Shown here in pieces: positions 8,542 to 17,191 of a DNA stretch of 52,378 nt; the first letter of the stretch is position 1, and every line of letters begins with the position of its first letter. The stretch is taken from positions 1 to 52,378 of the forward strand of contig PARQ01000013.1 in assembly GCA_002711555.1 (NCBI GenBank). Reading direction: 5' to 3'. The position numbers were made by a program, and so were the translations under genes. Source of the DNA: Rhodospirillaceae bacterium (GTDB lineage: Bacteria > Pseudomonadota > Alphaproteobacteria > UBA8366). The notes below the pieces were generated by a model, which worked only from the letters and a program-made list of their open reading frames with translations, searched no databases and was not told the origin of the DNA.

Positions 8542-9186
8542 TCACATAGTTGCGTTAAAAGATACGCTTATGCGTTCACCCTCTGAGGCATTTACTTGAA
8601 CCGAGTGCCTTAAGCTGCTGTCAAAAATTACCAAGTCACCGGGTTGAGGTGAATATGATGCAACCACGTTGTTATAGGGCGTGTCTCTCTCGAGGGGTGG
8701 CCTGATCATAGTATCAGCCTGGTAAGAGTGGAAAAGAATCTTAGAACAGTTTGGCGGTGCCTTAACATAATAAACGCCAGTCATAATGTGATTGGCATGA
8801 TTGTGAATCTCCTGACTCATCCCGTGCTGATATATGTTTACCCAACATTGGGTAATTCGTAGATTATTTTCAGCCAATGGATAAGCCATCGTTTCTCCGA
8901 ATTTTTTGAGGCCTTCCATCAGAAAATCAGTAAATTCCTGAAATGCGGGACGTTCATGGAGATTACAATTATTTGATATTGTTGTGTAAACATCGCAAGC
9001 CCAAGAGGTGGGTTTGCCATTCGGTGTTTCTGTTCGGATTTGATCCAGCTCTTGGACCATAGCGTCACAAAGTCTTTTCGAATTAGGTGCGCGGGTCAAT
9101 TGGATAGGAACTTTAAACAAGTCCTCCACTACGCGCTCAATTTTAACAAGAGACGTTGATTTACTGTTGTTAGGAGTGAGCGGCAT
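8542..9186 (-). CDS. Putative 2OG-Fe(II) oxygenase (PF13759/TIGR02466-like), copy B1
   Basis: A 214-residue protein with TPNGKPTSWACDVYTT near residue 55, the putative iron-site strand EIHNHANHIMTGVYYVKAP, the distal SLRHSV and GERISVSFN with the conserved Arg. The position that is Asp or Glu in HxD/E-type oxygenases is His here (HNH), as in all four copies. AAAGGCG 7 nt before the ATG supports the start. The stop overlaps the alternative GTG start of copy A1, so the two are probably translated together. It most resembles copy B2 at 9923-10534 (CWVNIY, IMTGVYY, ILFHS). No partner outside the array suggests a substrate. Confidence 0.85.
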   Translation of the reverse strand: MPLTPNNSKSTSLVKIERVVEDLFKVPIQLTRAPNSKRLCDAMVQELDQIRTETPNGKPTSWACDVYTTISNNCNLHERPAFQEFTDFLMEGLKKFGETMAYPLAENNLRITQCWVNIYQHGMSQEIHNHANHIMTGVYYVKAPPNCSKILFHSYQADTMIRPPLERDTPYNNVVASYSPQPGDLVIFDSSLRHSVQVNASEGERISVSFNATM

Positions 9187-9306
9187 GCTTCGCCTTTCTT
9201 AAATAACACATAGCTAAGTGTAATATTTCTTCGCACCACAGACCAGTGAGTAAAATGTCGCTGTTATTGGGAAGAAATTCTTAAAATCAAAGAATCAATA
9301 TTGTAA

Positions 9307-9936
9307 TTATTGGGTGCATGTGAAACCTATTGAAATTCTCTCCTCCTCAACATTGTGAAGTAAAACGCGATGTTTTAGGTGGCTATTGAAAATTACCAAA
9401 TCACCTGCACTCATTTTAAAGCCAGCCTGACGCATGTTGTATTGATTACTTATCTTTATCGGTGGGTTTATCATTTGTTCAGCAGAAGGAGAGTCAAAGG
9501 CAAGTAAACCAGAATTACTTGGAACTTTTACAAAGTAAACACCAGTAAATAATGAGTTTGGATGACAGTGTTGATCCATTGAGTCTTTAAGTTTGAATTT
9601 ATTTAACCACATACTATCAATAAAAAAATTACTATTACATTTTTTTATACTATTTATACTTGCAAATACCTCAATTTCTGTTGTTATGAAATTAGTCAAT
9701 TCGCTAAAGCTCGGTTCATTCATTAGTTGGTTTCTATTGCCTGCCGTTGTGTAAAGATTGCCCGCCCAATGGCGAGGTTTACTGTTTGGTGTTGTCCGAC
9801 AAATTTCATTGATAGCTGCCAACAATGTAGAGTTTATTTTTTCAAAATTGGGCGGCTTAGAGATTTGTATGGTTTGTGGGAAATACTCTAATATTGTCGA
9901 TGGTAATTCATACATTTTGCGTTCAGAACCGCGCAT
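9307..9936 (-). CDS. Putative 2OG-Fe(II) oxygenase (PF13759/TIGR02466-like), copy A2
   Basis: A 209-residue paralogue of copy A1, with TPNSKPRHWAGNLYTT, the iron-site strand QHCHPNSLFTGVYFVKVP, the distal HLKHRV and EERISIGF with the conserved Arg. The ATG at 9936 overlaps the end of copy B2 by 14 nt; an ATG at 9915 (MYELP), 8 nt past that stop, is an alternative giving 202 residues. The middle of the gene is strikingly AT-rich (about 9590-9680, runs of A and T), more so than copy B2 beside it, which may point to transfer from an AT-rich source. A 120-nt gap separates it from copy B1. Confidence 0.82.
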   Translation of the reverse strand: MRGSERKMYELPSTILEYFPQTIQISKPPNFEKINSTLLAAINEICRTTPNSKPRHWAGNLYTTAGNRNQLMNEPSFSELTNFITTEIEVFASINSIKKCNSNFFIDSMWLNKFKLKDSMDQHCHPNSLFTGVYFVKVPSNSGLLAFDSPSAEQMINPPIKISNQYNMRQAGFKMSAGDLVIFNSHLKHRVLLHNVEEERISIGFTCTQ

Positions 9937-10534
9937 TAAACGAAAGACTAATGCGCTCTCCCTCTATGTCGTTTGTTGGAACTGAGTGTCTAAGTGCACT
10001 ATCAAAAAAAATGAGGTCGCCGGGCTCTGGGTGCAACGATGCGATGGGGTTGTTGAGCTCGTTGTACTCGTAAACAGCGGGACGTATTAGCACGTCAGCA
10101 AAGTGCGAATGAAATAAAATCTCCGAACAGTTGGCTGGCGCCTTAAGATAATAAACACCCGTCATGATATTGTTGGGGTGATGGTGTACTTCCTGGCTCA
10201 TGCCAAAATTGTAGATATTCACCCAACATTGCGTTATTTCAAGGCTTTCGACGGTAAAATCATATCCCATCGCTTGACCAAATTGCATAAACCCCTGGCG
10301 CATTAATAGATCGAAATCACGAAATCCAGGGCGCTCATGAAGCCTGTTGTTATTAGTCAGCGTTGTGTAAACATCACATGCCCAACTATTAGGCTTACCA
10401 TTTGGTGTAGTCATACTCACTTGCTCAATCTCGGCGACAAGTTTCTCATTGAGTGAGGCCGCATCTGGCACTTTGATGAGCATAACTGGAACAGGAAATA
10501 ACTTCTGGTAAGCACGGGCCGGAACTTTGGACAC
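9923..10534 (-). CDS. Putative 2OG-Fe(II) oxygenase (PF13759/TIGR02466-like), copy B2
   Basis: A 203-residue protein, first gene of the array. Motifs are TPNGKPNSWACDVYTT, CWVNIYNFGMSQEVHHHPNN (first iron-site His pair), the distal ALRHSV and GERISLSFN with the conserved Arg. The start is a GTG at 10534 preceded by AAGAAGGA about 11 nt upstream. It is closer to copy B1 than to either A copy: CWVNIY, GMSQE, NIMTGVYY and LIRP are shared or nearly so. It is divergent from the ArsC/YffB-like gene, so the promoter of the array probably lies in the 90-nt gap at 10535-10624. Confidence 0.85.
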   Translation of the reverse strand: MSKVPARAYQKLFPVPVMLIKVPDAASLNEKLVAEIEQVSMTTPNGKPNSWACDVYTTLTNNNRLHERPGFRDFDLLMRQGFMQFGQAMGYDFTVESLEITQCWVNIYNFGMSQEVHHHPNNIMTGVYYLKAPANCSEILFHSHFADVLIRPAVYEYNELNNPIASLHPEPGDLIFFDSALRHSVPTNDIEGERISLSFNARF

Positions 10535-10624
10535 AGCGAACTTTTTTCCTTCTTTTTAACCGCAAATTTTGGTCTCGTTGTATTATGAGAGTATTATAAG
10601 AAATTACGGGCGAGGAGGCGATGG

Positions 10625-10978
10625 ATGATTCACGTATATGGCCTGAAAAATTGTGACTCGTGCGGTAAAGCCATAAAATGGCTGTCCACCGAGGATATAT
10701 CTCTGACGTTTCACGATTTTAGAGTCGAGGGACTTAATCCTAAAAAGCTGGATGGATGGTTGATGGAAACAGATTGGAATGTATTACTTAATCGACGTAG
10801 CATGACGTGGCGTAAGATTGAAGACATAAAAAAACAAGACCTCAATAAAGTGCGCGCAAGAGATTTGATGTTGGCGCACTTGAGCTTAATTAAAAGGCCA
10901 ATCTTTGAGATACAAAAGAAAGTTCTGATTGGAGCCACAGTGGATGTATTTAATATGATAAAAAAACTGAACAGATGA
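10625..10978 (+). CDS. ArsC/Spx family thioredoxin-fold protein, YffB-like
   Basis: A 117-residue thioredoxin-fold protein of the arsenate reductase ArsC family. MIHVYGLKNCDSC has a CxxC pair (Cys10 and Cys13), followed by FHDFRVEGLNPKKLDGWL, close to the YffB branch rather than true ArsC. YffB-type proteins are thought to be glutathione-dependent thiol reductases and the role is unsettled. GAGGAGG about 8 nt upstream fits either the ATG at 10625 or one 4 nt earlier in another frame; 10625 gives the conserved N-terminus. The SDR follows after 36 nt on the same strand. Confidence 0.85.
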   Translation: MIHVYGLKNCDSCGKAIKWLSTEDISLTFHDFRVEGLNPKKLDGWLMETDWNVLLNRRSMTWRKIEDIKKQDLNKVRARDLMLAHLSLIKRPIFEIQKKVLIGATVDVFNMIKKLNR

Positions 10979-11014
10979 TAGTTTCTGTAACCCAGGGTCA
11001 TAGGAGTAATATAA

Positions 11015-11803
11015 ATGGAATGCAGAATGGATGGGCGCAATGCCCTCATTACCGGGTCTAGTCGTGGTCTTGGTCGTGCGATGGCGCTAAACTTTGCGGC
11101 ATCAGGTGCCAACGTTGTAATTTGTGGTCGACGTGAGAATTTGCTTAGTGAAACTTTAAAAGAAGTCGAGGCTGTTTCCGACACAAAAGCGTTTGCATTC
11201 GTAGGAGACGTAAGTACAGCCGCTGGTGTAGCTAAGCTGCTAGATAATGCCGAAAATGCTCTTGGTCATATCGATATTTTAATCAACAATGCGGGTGCCT
11301 CTTTGCGCAAGCCTTTCTGTGAGATTAGTGATGAGGAATGGGTAAAAGACTTTGAGGTTAAGGTTTATGCCGCCATTCGAACTTGTAGGCATGTTCTTCC
11401 AGGTATGATGGATCGTAAGTGGGGTCGAATAATAAATGTTCTTAACATTGGGGCGAAAGCACCGCCGGGCGGAGGAGCCCCAACGGCTGTCTCACGCGCC
11501 ACTGGAATGGCTCTCACTAAGGTATTGTCTAAGGAGGGGGCTCCTCACAATGTTTTGGTAAATGCTATGCTTGTCGGACGGATCGAGAGTGATCAGTGGC
11601 TTAACCGTTGGAAAGCAACCGACCAAAAGCAGAGCTATGATGAATATCTGAAAGATATGGCAAAAGATCTGAAGTTACCGATTGGGCGCCTTGGGCGTGC
11701 CGAAGAATTCGCGAACATGGCTTGTTTTCTATGCTCAGAGGCGGGGTCGTACATAAACGGGGTCGCAATTAATGTTGATGGCGGCACAAGTCCTGCCGTC
11801 TGA
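11015..11803 (+). CDS. SDR family oxidoreductase lacking the usual YxxxK
   Basis: A 262-residue Rossmann-fold short-chain dehydrogenase. It has the cofactor loop TGSSRGLGRA (residue about 14), GDVS, the NNAG strand motif and the C-terminal GVAINVDGGTSP, so it binds NAD(P). Where classical members carry Tyr-x-x-x-Lys, this one reads TAVSRATG, so Tyr is Thr and Lys is Arg. A subset of FabG-like SDRs with xxxSRA at this site exists and may use other residues; activity should not be assumed. AGGAG about 7 nt before the ATG supports the start. The gene is followed by a strong hairpin. Confidence 0.87.
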   Translation: MECRMDGRNALITGSSRGLGRAMALNFAASGANVVICGRRENLLSETLKEVEAVSDTKAFAFVGDVSTAAGVAKLLDNAENALGHIDILINNAGASLRKPFCEISDEEWVKDFEVKVYAAIRTCRHVLPGMMDRKWGRIINVLNIGAKAPPGGGAPTAVSRATGMALTKVLSKEGAPHNVLVNAMLVGRIESDQWLNRWKATDQKQSYDEYLKDMAKDLKLPIGRLGRAEEFANMACFLCSEAGSYINGVAINVDGGTSPAV

Positions 11804-11842
11804 GATGTAAGGTCATTACTTTTAAAAAATAACACCAATTAG

Positions 11843-11881
11843 AAACTGCAAGCTGTCCTGTATGTTCTCAGCTTGCAGTTT
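11843..11881. terminator. Strong bidirectional hairpin terminator
   Basis: A perfect 13-bp inverted repeat: AAACTGCAAGCTG at 11843-11855 and CAGCTTGCAGTTT at 11869-11881, with a 13-nt loop. A T-rich tail (TTTTATTATTTT) follows on the plus strand, and on the minus strand the stem runs into T-rich sequence as well. It sits between the convergent SDR and aconitase genes and probably ends both transcripts. Confidence 0.9.
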
Positions 11882-11905
11882 TATTATTTTAAATAAAGGC
11901 CTTTA

Positions 11906-14620
11906 TCACGCAGCCTTTAAAAGGGCTTGTCGTAAACAGTAATGCAACATGCCACCATTGTTAAAATATTCTAACTCTACTTCTGTATCTAGGCGGCAGC
12001 GAAGTTGGATGGTCAACTGGTTGCCGTTTGCCCGTGTAATTTTACATTCGATATCTTGACGGGGAGTTAACCCTTCGGACAAACCGGCAATGTCAAATTT
12101 CTCTGAACCATTCAACTCAAGCGTTTTACGGGTTTCACCATCCTTAAATTGAAGAGGAAGAACACCCATCCCAATTAAATTTGAACGGTGAATGCGTTCC
12201 AAATTCTCTGCGATAACAGCTCTTATGCCCAACAGTTTCGTTCCCTTAGCCGCCCAATCACGAGAAGACCCGGTCCCGTATGCTTGAGCGCCGACAACGA
12301 CAAGCGGGACGCCATCAGATTTATATTTCATTGCAGCGTCGAAGACACTCATCTCTTCCCCATTAGGCCAATGACGGGTAAATCCACCTTCTTTTCCGTC
12401 AACCATCTCGTTTTTAAATCTTATGTTCCCGAATGTTCCACGCATCATAACTTCATGATTTGTGCGGCGCGCACCATACGTATTGAAATCCTTTCGCTCC
12501 ACGCCCTTTGATAAGAGATATCGTCCTGCTGAGTGCTCTTCTGGTATGACGCTTATTGGTGAGATGTGATCTGTGGTAGTCATATCACCCGCCATTATGA
12601 GGCAGCGGGCTCCTTTAATATCCTCTAATTTTGGCAGCTCTATCTGCATCCCTTCGAATAAAGGGGGTCGTTTGATGTATTCACTATTCTCTGGCCACTT
12701 GAATTCTATACCCTCATCAGTTTCCATCGCCTGCCATTCTGGCGTACCTTCGTAAATAGACTCATAACGTTTTCGGAACATCTTCGGCGTAATTACGTCT
12801 TCCATAATACTCTCAACTTCTTTTGAAGAGGGCCAAATATCATGAAGGAAAACATTGTTACCTTCTGCGTCTTGGCCCAGAGGATCAGTGGTTAGATTTA
12901 TTTGAAGAGAACCTGCAAGGGCATAAGCAACAACTAATGGAGGGGATGCTAAATAGTTCGCGCGGCATTGGGGATGGACACGTCCTTCAAAATTTCGATT
13001 CCCAGATAGGACAGCTCCCACGATAAGGTCATGTTTATCAATGGTATCTGCAATTGATGTTTCAAGCGGGCCAGAATTACCCATGCAAGTAACACAACCA
13101 AAACCCACTATATTAAAACCAAGAGCATCGAGGTCCTTCTGGACGCCAGCTGCTTCAAAATAATCTGCTACAACACGTGAACCAGGCGATATTGATGCTT
13201 TTACCCATGGTTTGCGTCTAAGTCCTATTAGTCTCGCATTGCGTGCTAGTAAGCCTGCTGCCAGCATAACCGCTGGATTTGAGGTGTTTGTACAGCTTGT
13301 AATTGCGGCTATCATAACCTTGCCATGGCTGAGCTCGAAATCTCTCCCGGGAACATTCACAGCCTTAATTTCTGCGGTTCCGCACATATCCTCTAATGTA
13401 GTTTTAAAATTTTTTGGAATTTGACTGAGAAGGGTTTTTTGGTTTGGTCTGGAGGGACCTGCCATGCAGGGTTCAATATCGCTTAAGTCTATTTCGACGA
13501 TGTCCGTGTAAATTGGTTCTTTTTCGGTTGGATCCCTCCATAGACCTTGCAGCTTTGCATAAGTCTCCACCAGATTGATTTGCTCCTCTGACCTTCCGGA
13601 TACCCGCAAATAATCTAATGTTTTAGTGTCGATTGGTGAGAATCCCATAGTCGCGCCATACTCGGGAGACATATTTCCCAAGGTTGCACGGTTTGTAGCG
13701 CTCATCTCATCAAGGCCCGGTCCACAATACTCAACAAAATTTTGCACTACACCGTGATCGCGAAGCATTTGCGTTGCCGTTAATGCGACATCAGTAGGAG
13801 TTGATGCGGGACCCAGTTCACCAATTAATTTACAACCGACCACGTCCGGTATTAGCATTGATATCGGTTGACCAAGCATGGCGGTTCCGCCTTCAAGACC
13901 ACCTACGCCCCATCCAAACACTGATATTCCGTTGACCATAGTGGTATGGCTGTCCATGCCCAAGAGGCTGTCAGGTATAGCGCAGAGCTCGCCATTTATT
14001 TCGCGCCCAGTTACAACGTTGGCAATGTATTCTATGTTAACTTGGTGAAGGATACCCGCACCTGGCGGAACAATTCTTACATTTTTGAATGCTTGTGCAG
14101 CCCATTTCAAAAAGGAATAGCGTTCACCGTTTCGTTCATATTCTAGGGCTACATTCTGTTGTAGGGCATCTTCGGTACCATGAAAGTCTGCTATTACTGA
14201 GTGATCTATAACAACATCAACCGGTATGAGTGGATTGATTGAATTAGGATCACCGCCTAATTCAGATACTGCATCGCGCATTGCTGTTAATTCGACCAGC
14301 AGTCCCATATTTACGTCAGGCATGAGTATTCGAGCGGGGTAGAAATTGATCTCCCGATCGTTTCTTGGGGCGTTTCTTTGGGTGCCAATATTTTTTTTGG
14401 TCTCGGACACCCATTTCCCAAGCGATGTGATATCATCTGCAGTTACTGAAATCCCATCTTCATTTCGGAGCATGTTTTCTGCTAGGACTTTGAGTGAGAA
14501 AGGAAGGCTAGATAGATTCCCTGCCCCATTCTCTTCCGCAGCTTTTAGACTGAAGTAATTGTATTCCTCACCATCTACATTGAATGCTCTTTTGCAATCA
14601 AAACTATTGATGCTTGCCAT
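11906..14620 (-). CDS. acnA: Aconitate hydratase A
   Basis: A 904-residue aconitase, full length for AcnA, isomerising citrate to isocitrate through cis-aconitate; some members also act on 2-methylcitrate intermediates. The [4Fe-4S] ligands are visible as SCTNTSNP (first Cys, about residue 440) and CVTCMGNSG (the other two, about 70 residues later). The C-terminal swivel domain has the substrate-binding GTGSSRDWAAKG. The ribosome-binding site AGGA overlaps the stop codon of the lyase-family gene before it, with only 12 nt between genes, so they are surely cotranscribed. It is the only aconitase visible here and presumably serves the citric acid cycle. Confidence 0.97.
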   Translation of the reverse strand: MASINSFDCKRAFNVDGEEYNYFSLKAAEENGAGNLSSLPFSLKVLAENMLRNEDGISVTADDITSLGKWVSETKKNIGTQRNAPRNDREINFYPARILMPDVNMGLLVELTAMRDAVSELGGDPNSINPLIPVDVVIDHSVIADFHGTEDALQQNVALEYERNGERYSFLKWAAQAFKNVRIVPPGAGILHQVNIEYIANVVTGREINGELCAIPDSLLGMDSHTTMVNGISVFGWGVGGLEGGTAMLGQPISMLIPDVVGCKLIGELGPASTPTDVALTATQMLRDHGVVQNFVEYCGPGLDEMSATNRATLGNMSPEYGATMGFSPIDTKTLDYLRVSGRSEEQINLVETYAKLQGLWRDPTEKEPIYTDIVEIDLSDIEPCMAGPSRPNQKTLLSQIPKNFKTTLEDMCGTAEIKAVNVPGRDFELSHGKVMIAAITSCTNTSNPAVMLAAGLLARNARLIGLRRKPWVKASISPGSRVVADYFEAAGVQKDLDALGFNIVGFGCVTCMGNSGPLETSIADTIDKHDLIVGAVLSGNRNFEGRVHPQCRANYLASPPLVVAYALAGSLQINLTTDPLGQDAEGNNVFLHDIWPSSKEVESIMEDVITPKMFRKRYESIYEGTPEWQAMETDEGIEFKWPENSEYIKRPPLFEGMQIELPKLEDIKGARCLIMAGDMTTTDHISPISVIPEEHSAGRYLLSKGVERKDFNTYGARRTNHEVMMRGTFGNIRFKNEMVDGKEGGFTRHWPNGEEMSVFDAAMKYKSDGVPLVVVGAQAYGTGSSRDWAAKGTKLLGIRAVIAENLERIHRSNLIGMGVLPLQFKDGETRKTLELNGSEKFDIAGLSEGLTPRQDIECKITRANGNQLTIQLRCRLDTEVELEYFNNGGMLHYCLRQALLKAA

Positions 14621-14632
14621 GATTTGATTTTC

Positions 14633-15496
14633 CTAGTCTGAGTATTTATCGTCTAACTGCATATAGTGTGGTGTGTTAACCGCCTCCTCACGATCTTGGA
14701 ATGACGCCATCATATCCATGTATTTTTCCGTATGACCAACTCTGAGGATTTCTTCGGCCATAAGCTTCATTGTATGCATTGCTGCTCGTTGCAAATCTCC
14801 TGGTGCTATCATGAGATTAAAGCCAAGTTCCTCCAGAGCTTTTTTTTCTAGAACAGGCGATTTCCCAGACCAAAACATGTTGTAGAGCAAAGGAACGTCT
14901 TTGAATTCCTCTGAAATCTGTTTTAATTCATCCAATGACGTTGGTGCCTCCACGAATGCTACGTCTGCGCCTGCTTCCATGTACTTGTGCATTCGCTCAA
15001 TTGCGCTATCTACCCCTTCGATAGCAAGGGAGTCTGTCCGTGCGATAACAACAAAGTCAGGATCCAGTTGGTTATCTTTAATTGCCCTAATTTTTGTTAC
15101 TAATTCTTCAACAGGCACTACGGTTTTGTTATCTAGATGTCCGCAGCGTTTCGGAAATGTCTGGTCTTCTATATGAAAGCCAGCAATTCCCGTCCGCTCA
15201 AAGCGTTTAAGTTCGTGTAAGGCATTTAATACATTTCCATATCCGGTGTCGAAATCACCGATTACCGGTATCTCCACTGCATCGACCATTTGAGTAAGCC
15301 GATCCTCGATTTGGAAAGGGTTTAACATTCCCATGTCCGGTATGCCCGTCGATCGTGCGATGCCACCACCGGTCGCATACACAATTTCTGCACCGGCAGC
15401 TTGGACTATCCTCGCTGACATTCCGTCATATGCGCCTGGAACTAAATGAGTTTCGCCTGTTGCAAGTAATTTACGAAGCTTGGTTGTGGCACGCAT
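14633..15496 (-). CDS. Isocitrate lyase/PEP mutase family lyase
   Basis: A 287-residue TIM-barrel lyase of the same superfamily as the gene at the window start. It has DFDTGYGN (metal site), KRCGH (active-site loop), VIARTDS and the C-terminal YNMFWSGKSP. KRCGH with this short length points to the methylisocitrate/dimethylmalate lyase group rather than to long isocitrate lyase; the C-terminal region lacks features that would settle it. The start at 15496 has a strong GAGGAGG 8 nt upstream. It leads aconitase by 12 nt, which would suit cleavage of a 2-methylisocitrate-type product, but no methylcitrate synthase is nearby. Confidence 0.9.
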   Translation of the reverse strand: MRATTKLRKLLATGETHLVPGAYDGMSARIVQAAGAEIVYATGGGIARSTGIPDMGMLNPFQIEDRLTQMVDAVEIPVIGDFDTGYGNVLNALHELKRFERTGIAGFHIEDQTFPKRCGHLDNKTVVPVEELVTKIRAIKDNQLDPDFVVIARTDSLAIEGVDSAIERMHKYMEAGADVAFVEAPTSLDELKQISEEFKDVPLLYNMFWSGKSPVLEKKALEELGFNLMIAPGDLQRAAMHTMKLMAEEILRVGHTEKYMDMMASFQDREEAVNTPHYMQLDDKYSD

Positions 15497-15657
15497 GGAT
15501 CAATCCTCCTCGGCAATGACGTTCTGATACGGAAAAACCGAGTGCGCATTAACGCCGCCCGATACTGCTACGTTATCGCATGAGCGATTAATTGGAGCAA
15601 TGGCATATGGGTTCTTGTTATACGATTAATTTTGAATTGGCCGGGTTTTAAAGAATG

Positions 15658-16527
15658 TTACTCTACTGAATATTTTTTTTCTAAATTACGCATCATTGTC
15701 AAACCTCCAATTTCACAAGCCTCATCTAAAGGCATAAGGGAAGACGTTACCGATTTACTGTCGCCAGTTTCATAAATTTTTTGAAGGGTTTCTTTGGTTG
15801 CTTTTGCTGCTGCTAGGAGCGGTTGTGCATAAAAACAGTCAAGTTTGAAGCCCATCTCATGCACTTCTTTTGCGGTAAGTATTGGTACCATGGGACTTGG
15901 GCTATGATTGTAAAGTAAAGGTATCCGTTTTTTAAAATGGTCTGCAATCGTGCGTGTGTGGTCAAGATTATCAGCCACTTCACAAAACAACATGTCAGCG
16001 CCAGCATCTATATAGGCATTGCCACGTTGTAACACTGCTTCAAGTCCCTCAACCAGATAAGCGTCGCAGCGAGCGATGAGGACGAAATTTTTATCGTTAA
16101 CAGCATCTTTTGCTGCTCGGATTTTTTGAACCATTTCATTTTTTGGTATTACTGATTTGCCCGTCATATGGCCGCACCTTTTGGGCCATGTTTGGTCTTC
16201 AATATGAATACCAGCCACTCCGGCTGATTCGAAGGCCTTTACAGTGCGCTGTGTATTAAGGGCATTTCCATATCCGTTGTCAGCATCGACAATAACAGGA
16301 ATGTTTACTGCTTGCGCTATATACCTCGCATTGGTGACCATTTCATCCATCGATAGCAGGCCGATATCTGGGTATCCCCTGCATACGGCGGTTCCGGCAC
16401 CAGTAACAACACAAAGTTCGAAGCCTACCTGCTCAACTAATTGCGCGGTCATTGCGTCATGAGCGCCGCCAGCTAGGATGAGACTATCCCGTTTAAGCAA
16501 ACTACGCAGCTTTTCCGTTACCGTCAT
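15658..16527 (-). CDS. Isocitrate lyase/PEP mutase family lyase, divergent paralogue
   Basis: A 289-residue paralogue of the gene at 14633-15496. KRCGH is kept, but the metal-site motif is DADNGYGN (Thr to Asn) and the later strand reads IARCDA (Thr to Cys), so the substrate probably differs. The start at 16527 (MTVTEKL) lies 4 nt after the stop of the carboxymuconolactone decarboxylase-like gene; the frame also opens 18 codons earlier within that gene, which I think is not used. A 161-nt gap separates it from the next lyase-family gene. Oxaloacetate decarboxylase, carboxyphosphonoenolpyruvate mutase-like or dimethylmalate lyase activity are all possible. Confidence 0.88.
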   Translation of the reverse strand: MTVTEKLRSLLKRDSLILAGGAHDAMTAQLVEQVGFELCVVTGAGTAVCRGYPDIGLLSMDEMVTNARYIAQAVNIPVIVDADNGYGNALNTQRTVKAFESAGVAGIHIEDQTWPKRCGHMTGKSVIPKNEMVQKIRAAKDAVNDKNFVLIARCDAYLVEGLEAVLQRGNAYIDAGADMLFCEVADNLDHTRTIADHFKKRIPLLYNHSPSPMVPILTAKEVHEMGFKLDCFYAQPLLAAAKATKETLQKIYETGDSKSVTSSLMPLDEACEIGGLTMMRNLEKKYSVE

Positions 16528-16531
16528 CTGA

Positions 16532-17089
16532 TTAAGCCGGCAAAGGGGTTTTATCGTTTCCGTCTGGGATCTCAACATCAAAATTATTTAAGACGGAACC
16601 TATCAACCCATAAAAACCACAAAGGCAATTAAGCTCTATTACCCCATTCGGTCCAAACTCCCTTAGGGCTTCTGAAAATACATGGTCCGGTGTTCTAAGG
16701 TCATTGGCAAGCATGCCAGTAACGAATTTATAAACAAGTTTCTCTTGCTCGTTATCAAATGCTGGCTCTCTGCGTTCTGCAATAGCGTCACAAATGTGTG
16801 GGGAAATTCCTTCCTTCTCTCCTATGCGACGATGGGCGTGCCATTCATACTGAGCTGTCCAGTGTCGTGCTGTAATAATTATTGCAAGTTCTCGCAAATT
16901 GCCTGCCAAAACACCCTCAAAACGCAGTTGTGCTCCTACTTTTTGAATTAAGTTACCTACAGCTGGATGATGTAGAAGGGGGACAAAAGGCCCTCGTAAT
17001 TCACCGCGGGGGCTTGCTACTATCTGATCACGAAAGGCTTCCTGATCTGGATTAAGGTTTTCAATGTCGACCTCAGGTAGACGGCTCAT
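16532..17089 (-). CDS. Carboxymuconolactone decarboxylase family protein
   Basis: A 185-residue all-helical protein of the CMD/AhpD superfamily. The core reads RELAIIITARHWTAQYEWHAH, typical of a branch that has Glu-x-His-x-His instead of the CxxC of AhpD, so peroxidase-type thiol chemistry is not expected. Many members sit in degradation operons and their exact reactions are unproven. It is 4 nt ahead of a lyase-family gene, so these two are probably one transcript. The start at 17089 is the first Met and gives the conserved N-terminus. Confidence 0.87.
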   Translation of the reverse strand: MSRLPEVDIENLNPDQEAFRDQIVASPRGELRGPFVPLLHHPAVGNLIQKVGAQLRFEGVLAGNLRELAIIITARHWTAQYEWHAHRRIGEKEGISPHICDAIAERREPAFDNEQEKLVYKFVTGMLANDLRTPDHVFSEALREFGPNGVIELNCLCGFYGLIGSVLNNFDVEIPDGNDKTPLPA

Positions 17090-17191
17090 GTTATGTTCCT
17101 TAAATATTAAGTTTAATAAGTCATACGCTTTTAGAGCTTAAGCGACAACATTGTGTAGTTTAACCTATTTTAATTTATTAATCTTACTCCT

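Noticed and set aside
7919..10534. Oxygenase array as part of a prophage
   Set aside because: No integrase, capsid, terminase or attachment repeats lie nearby, and the flanks are ordinary metabolic genes.
10711..11184. Minus-strand open frame of 157 codons over the YffB-like and SDR genes
   Set aside because: Antisense to two genes with clear motifs.
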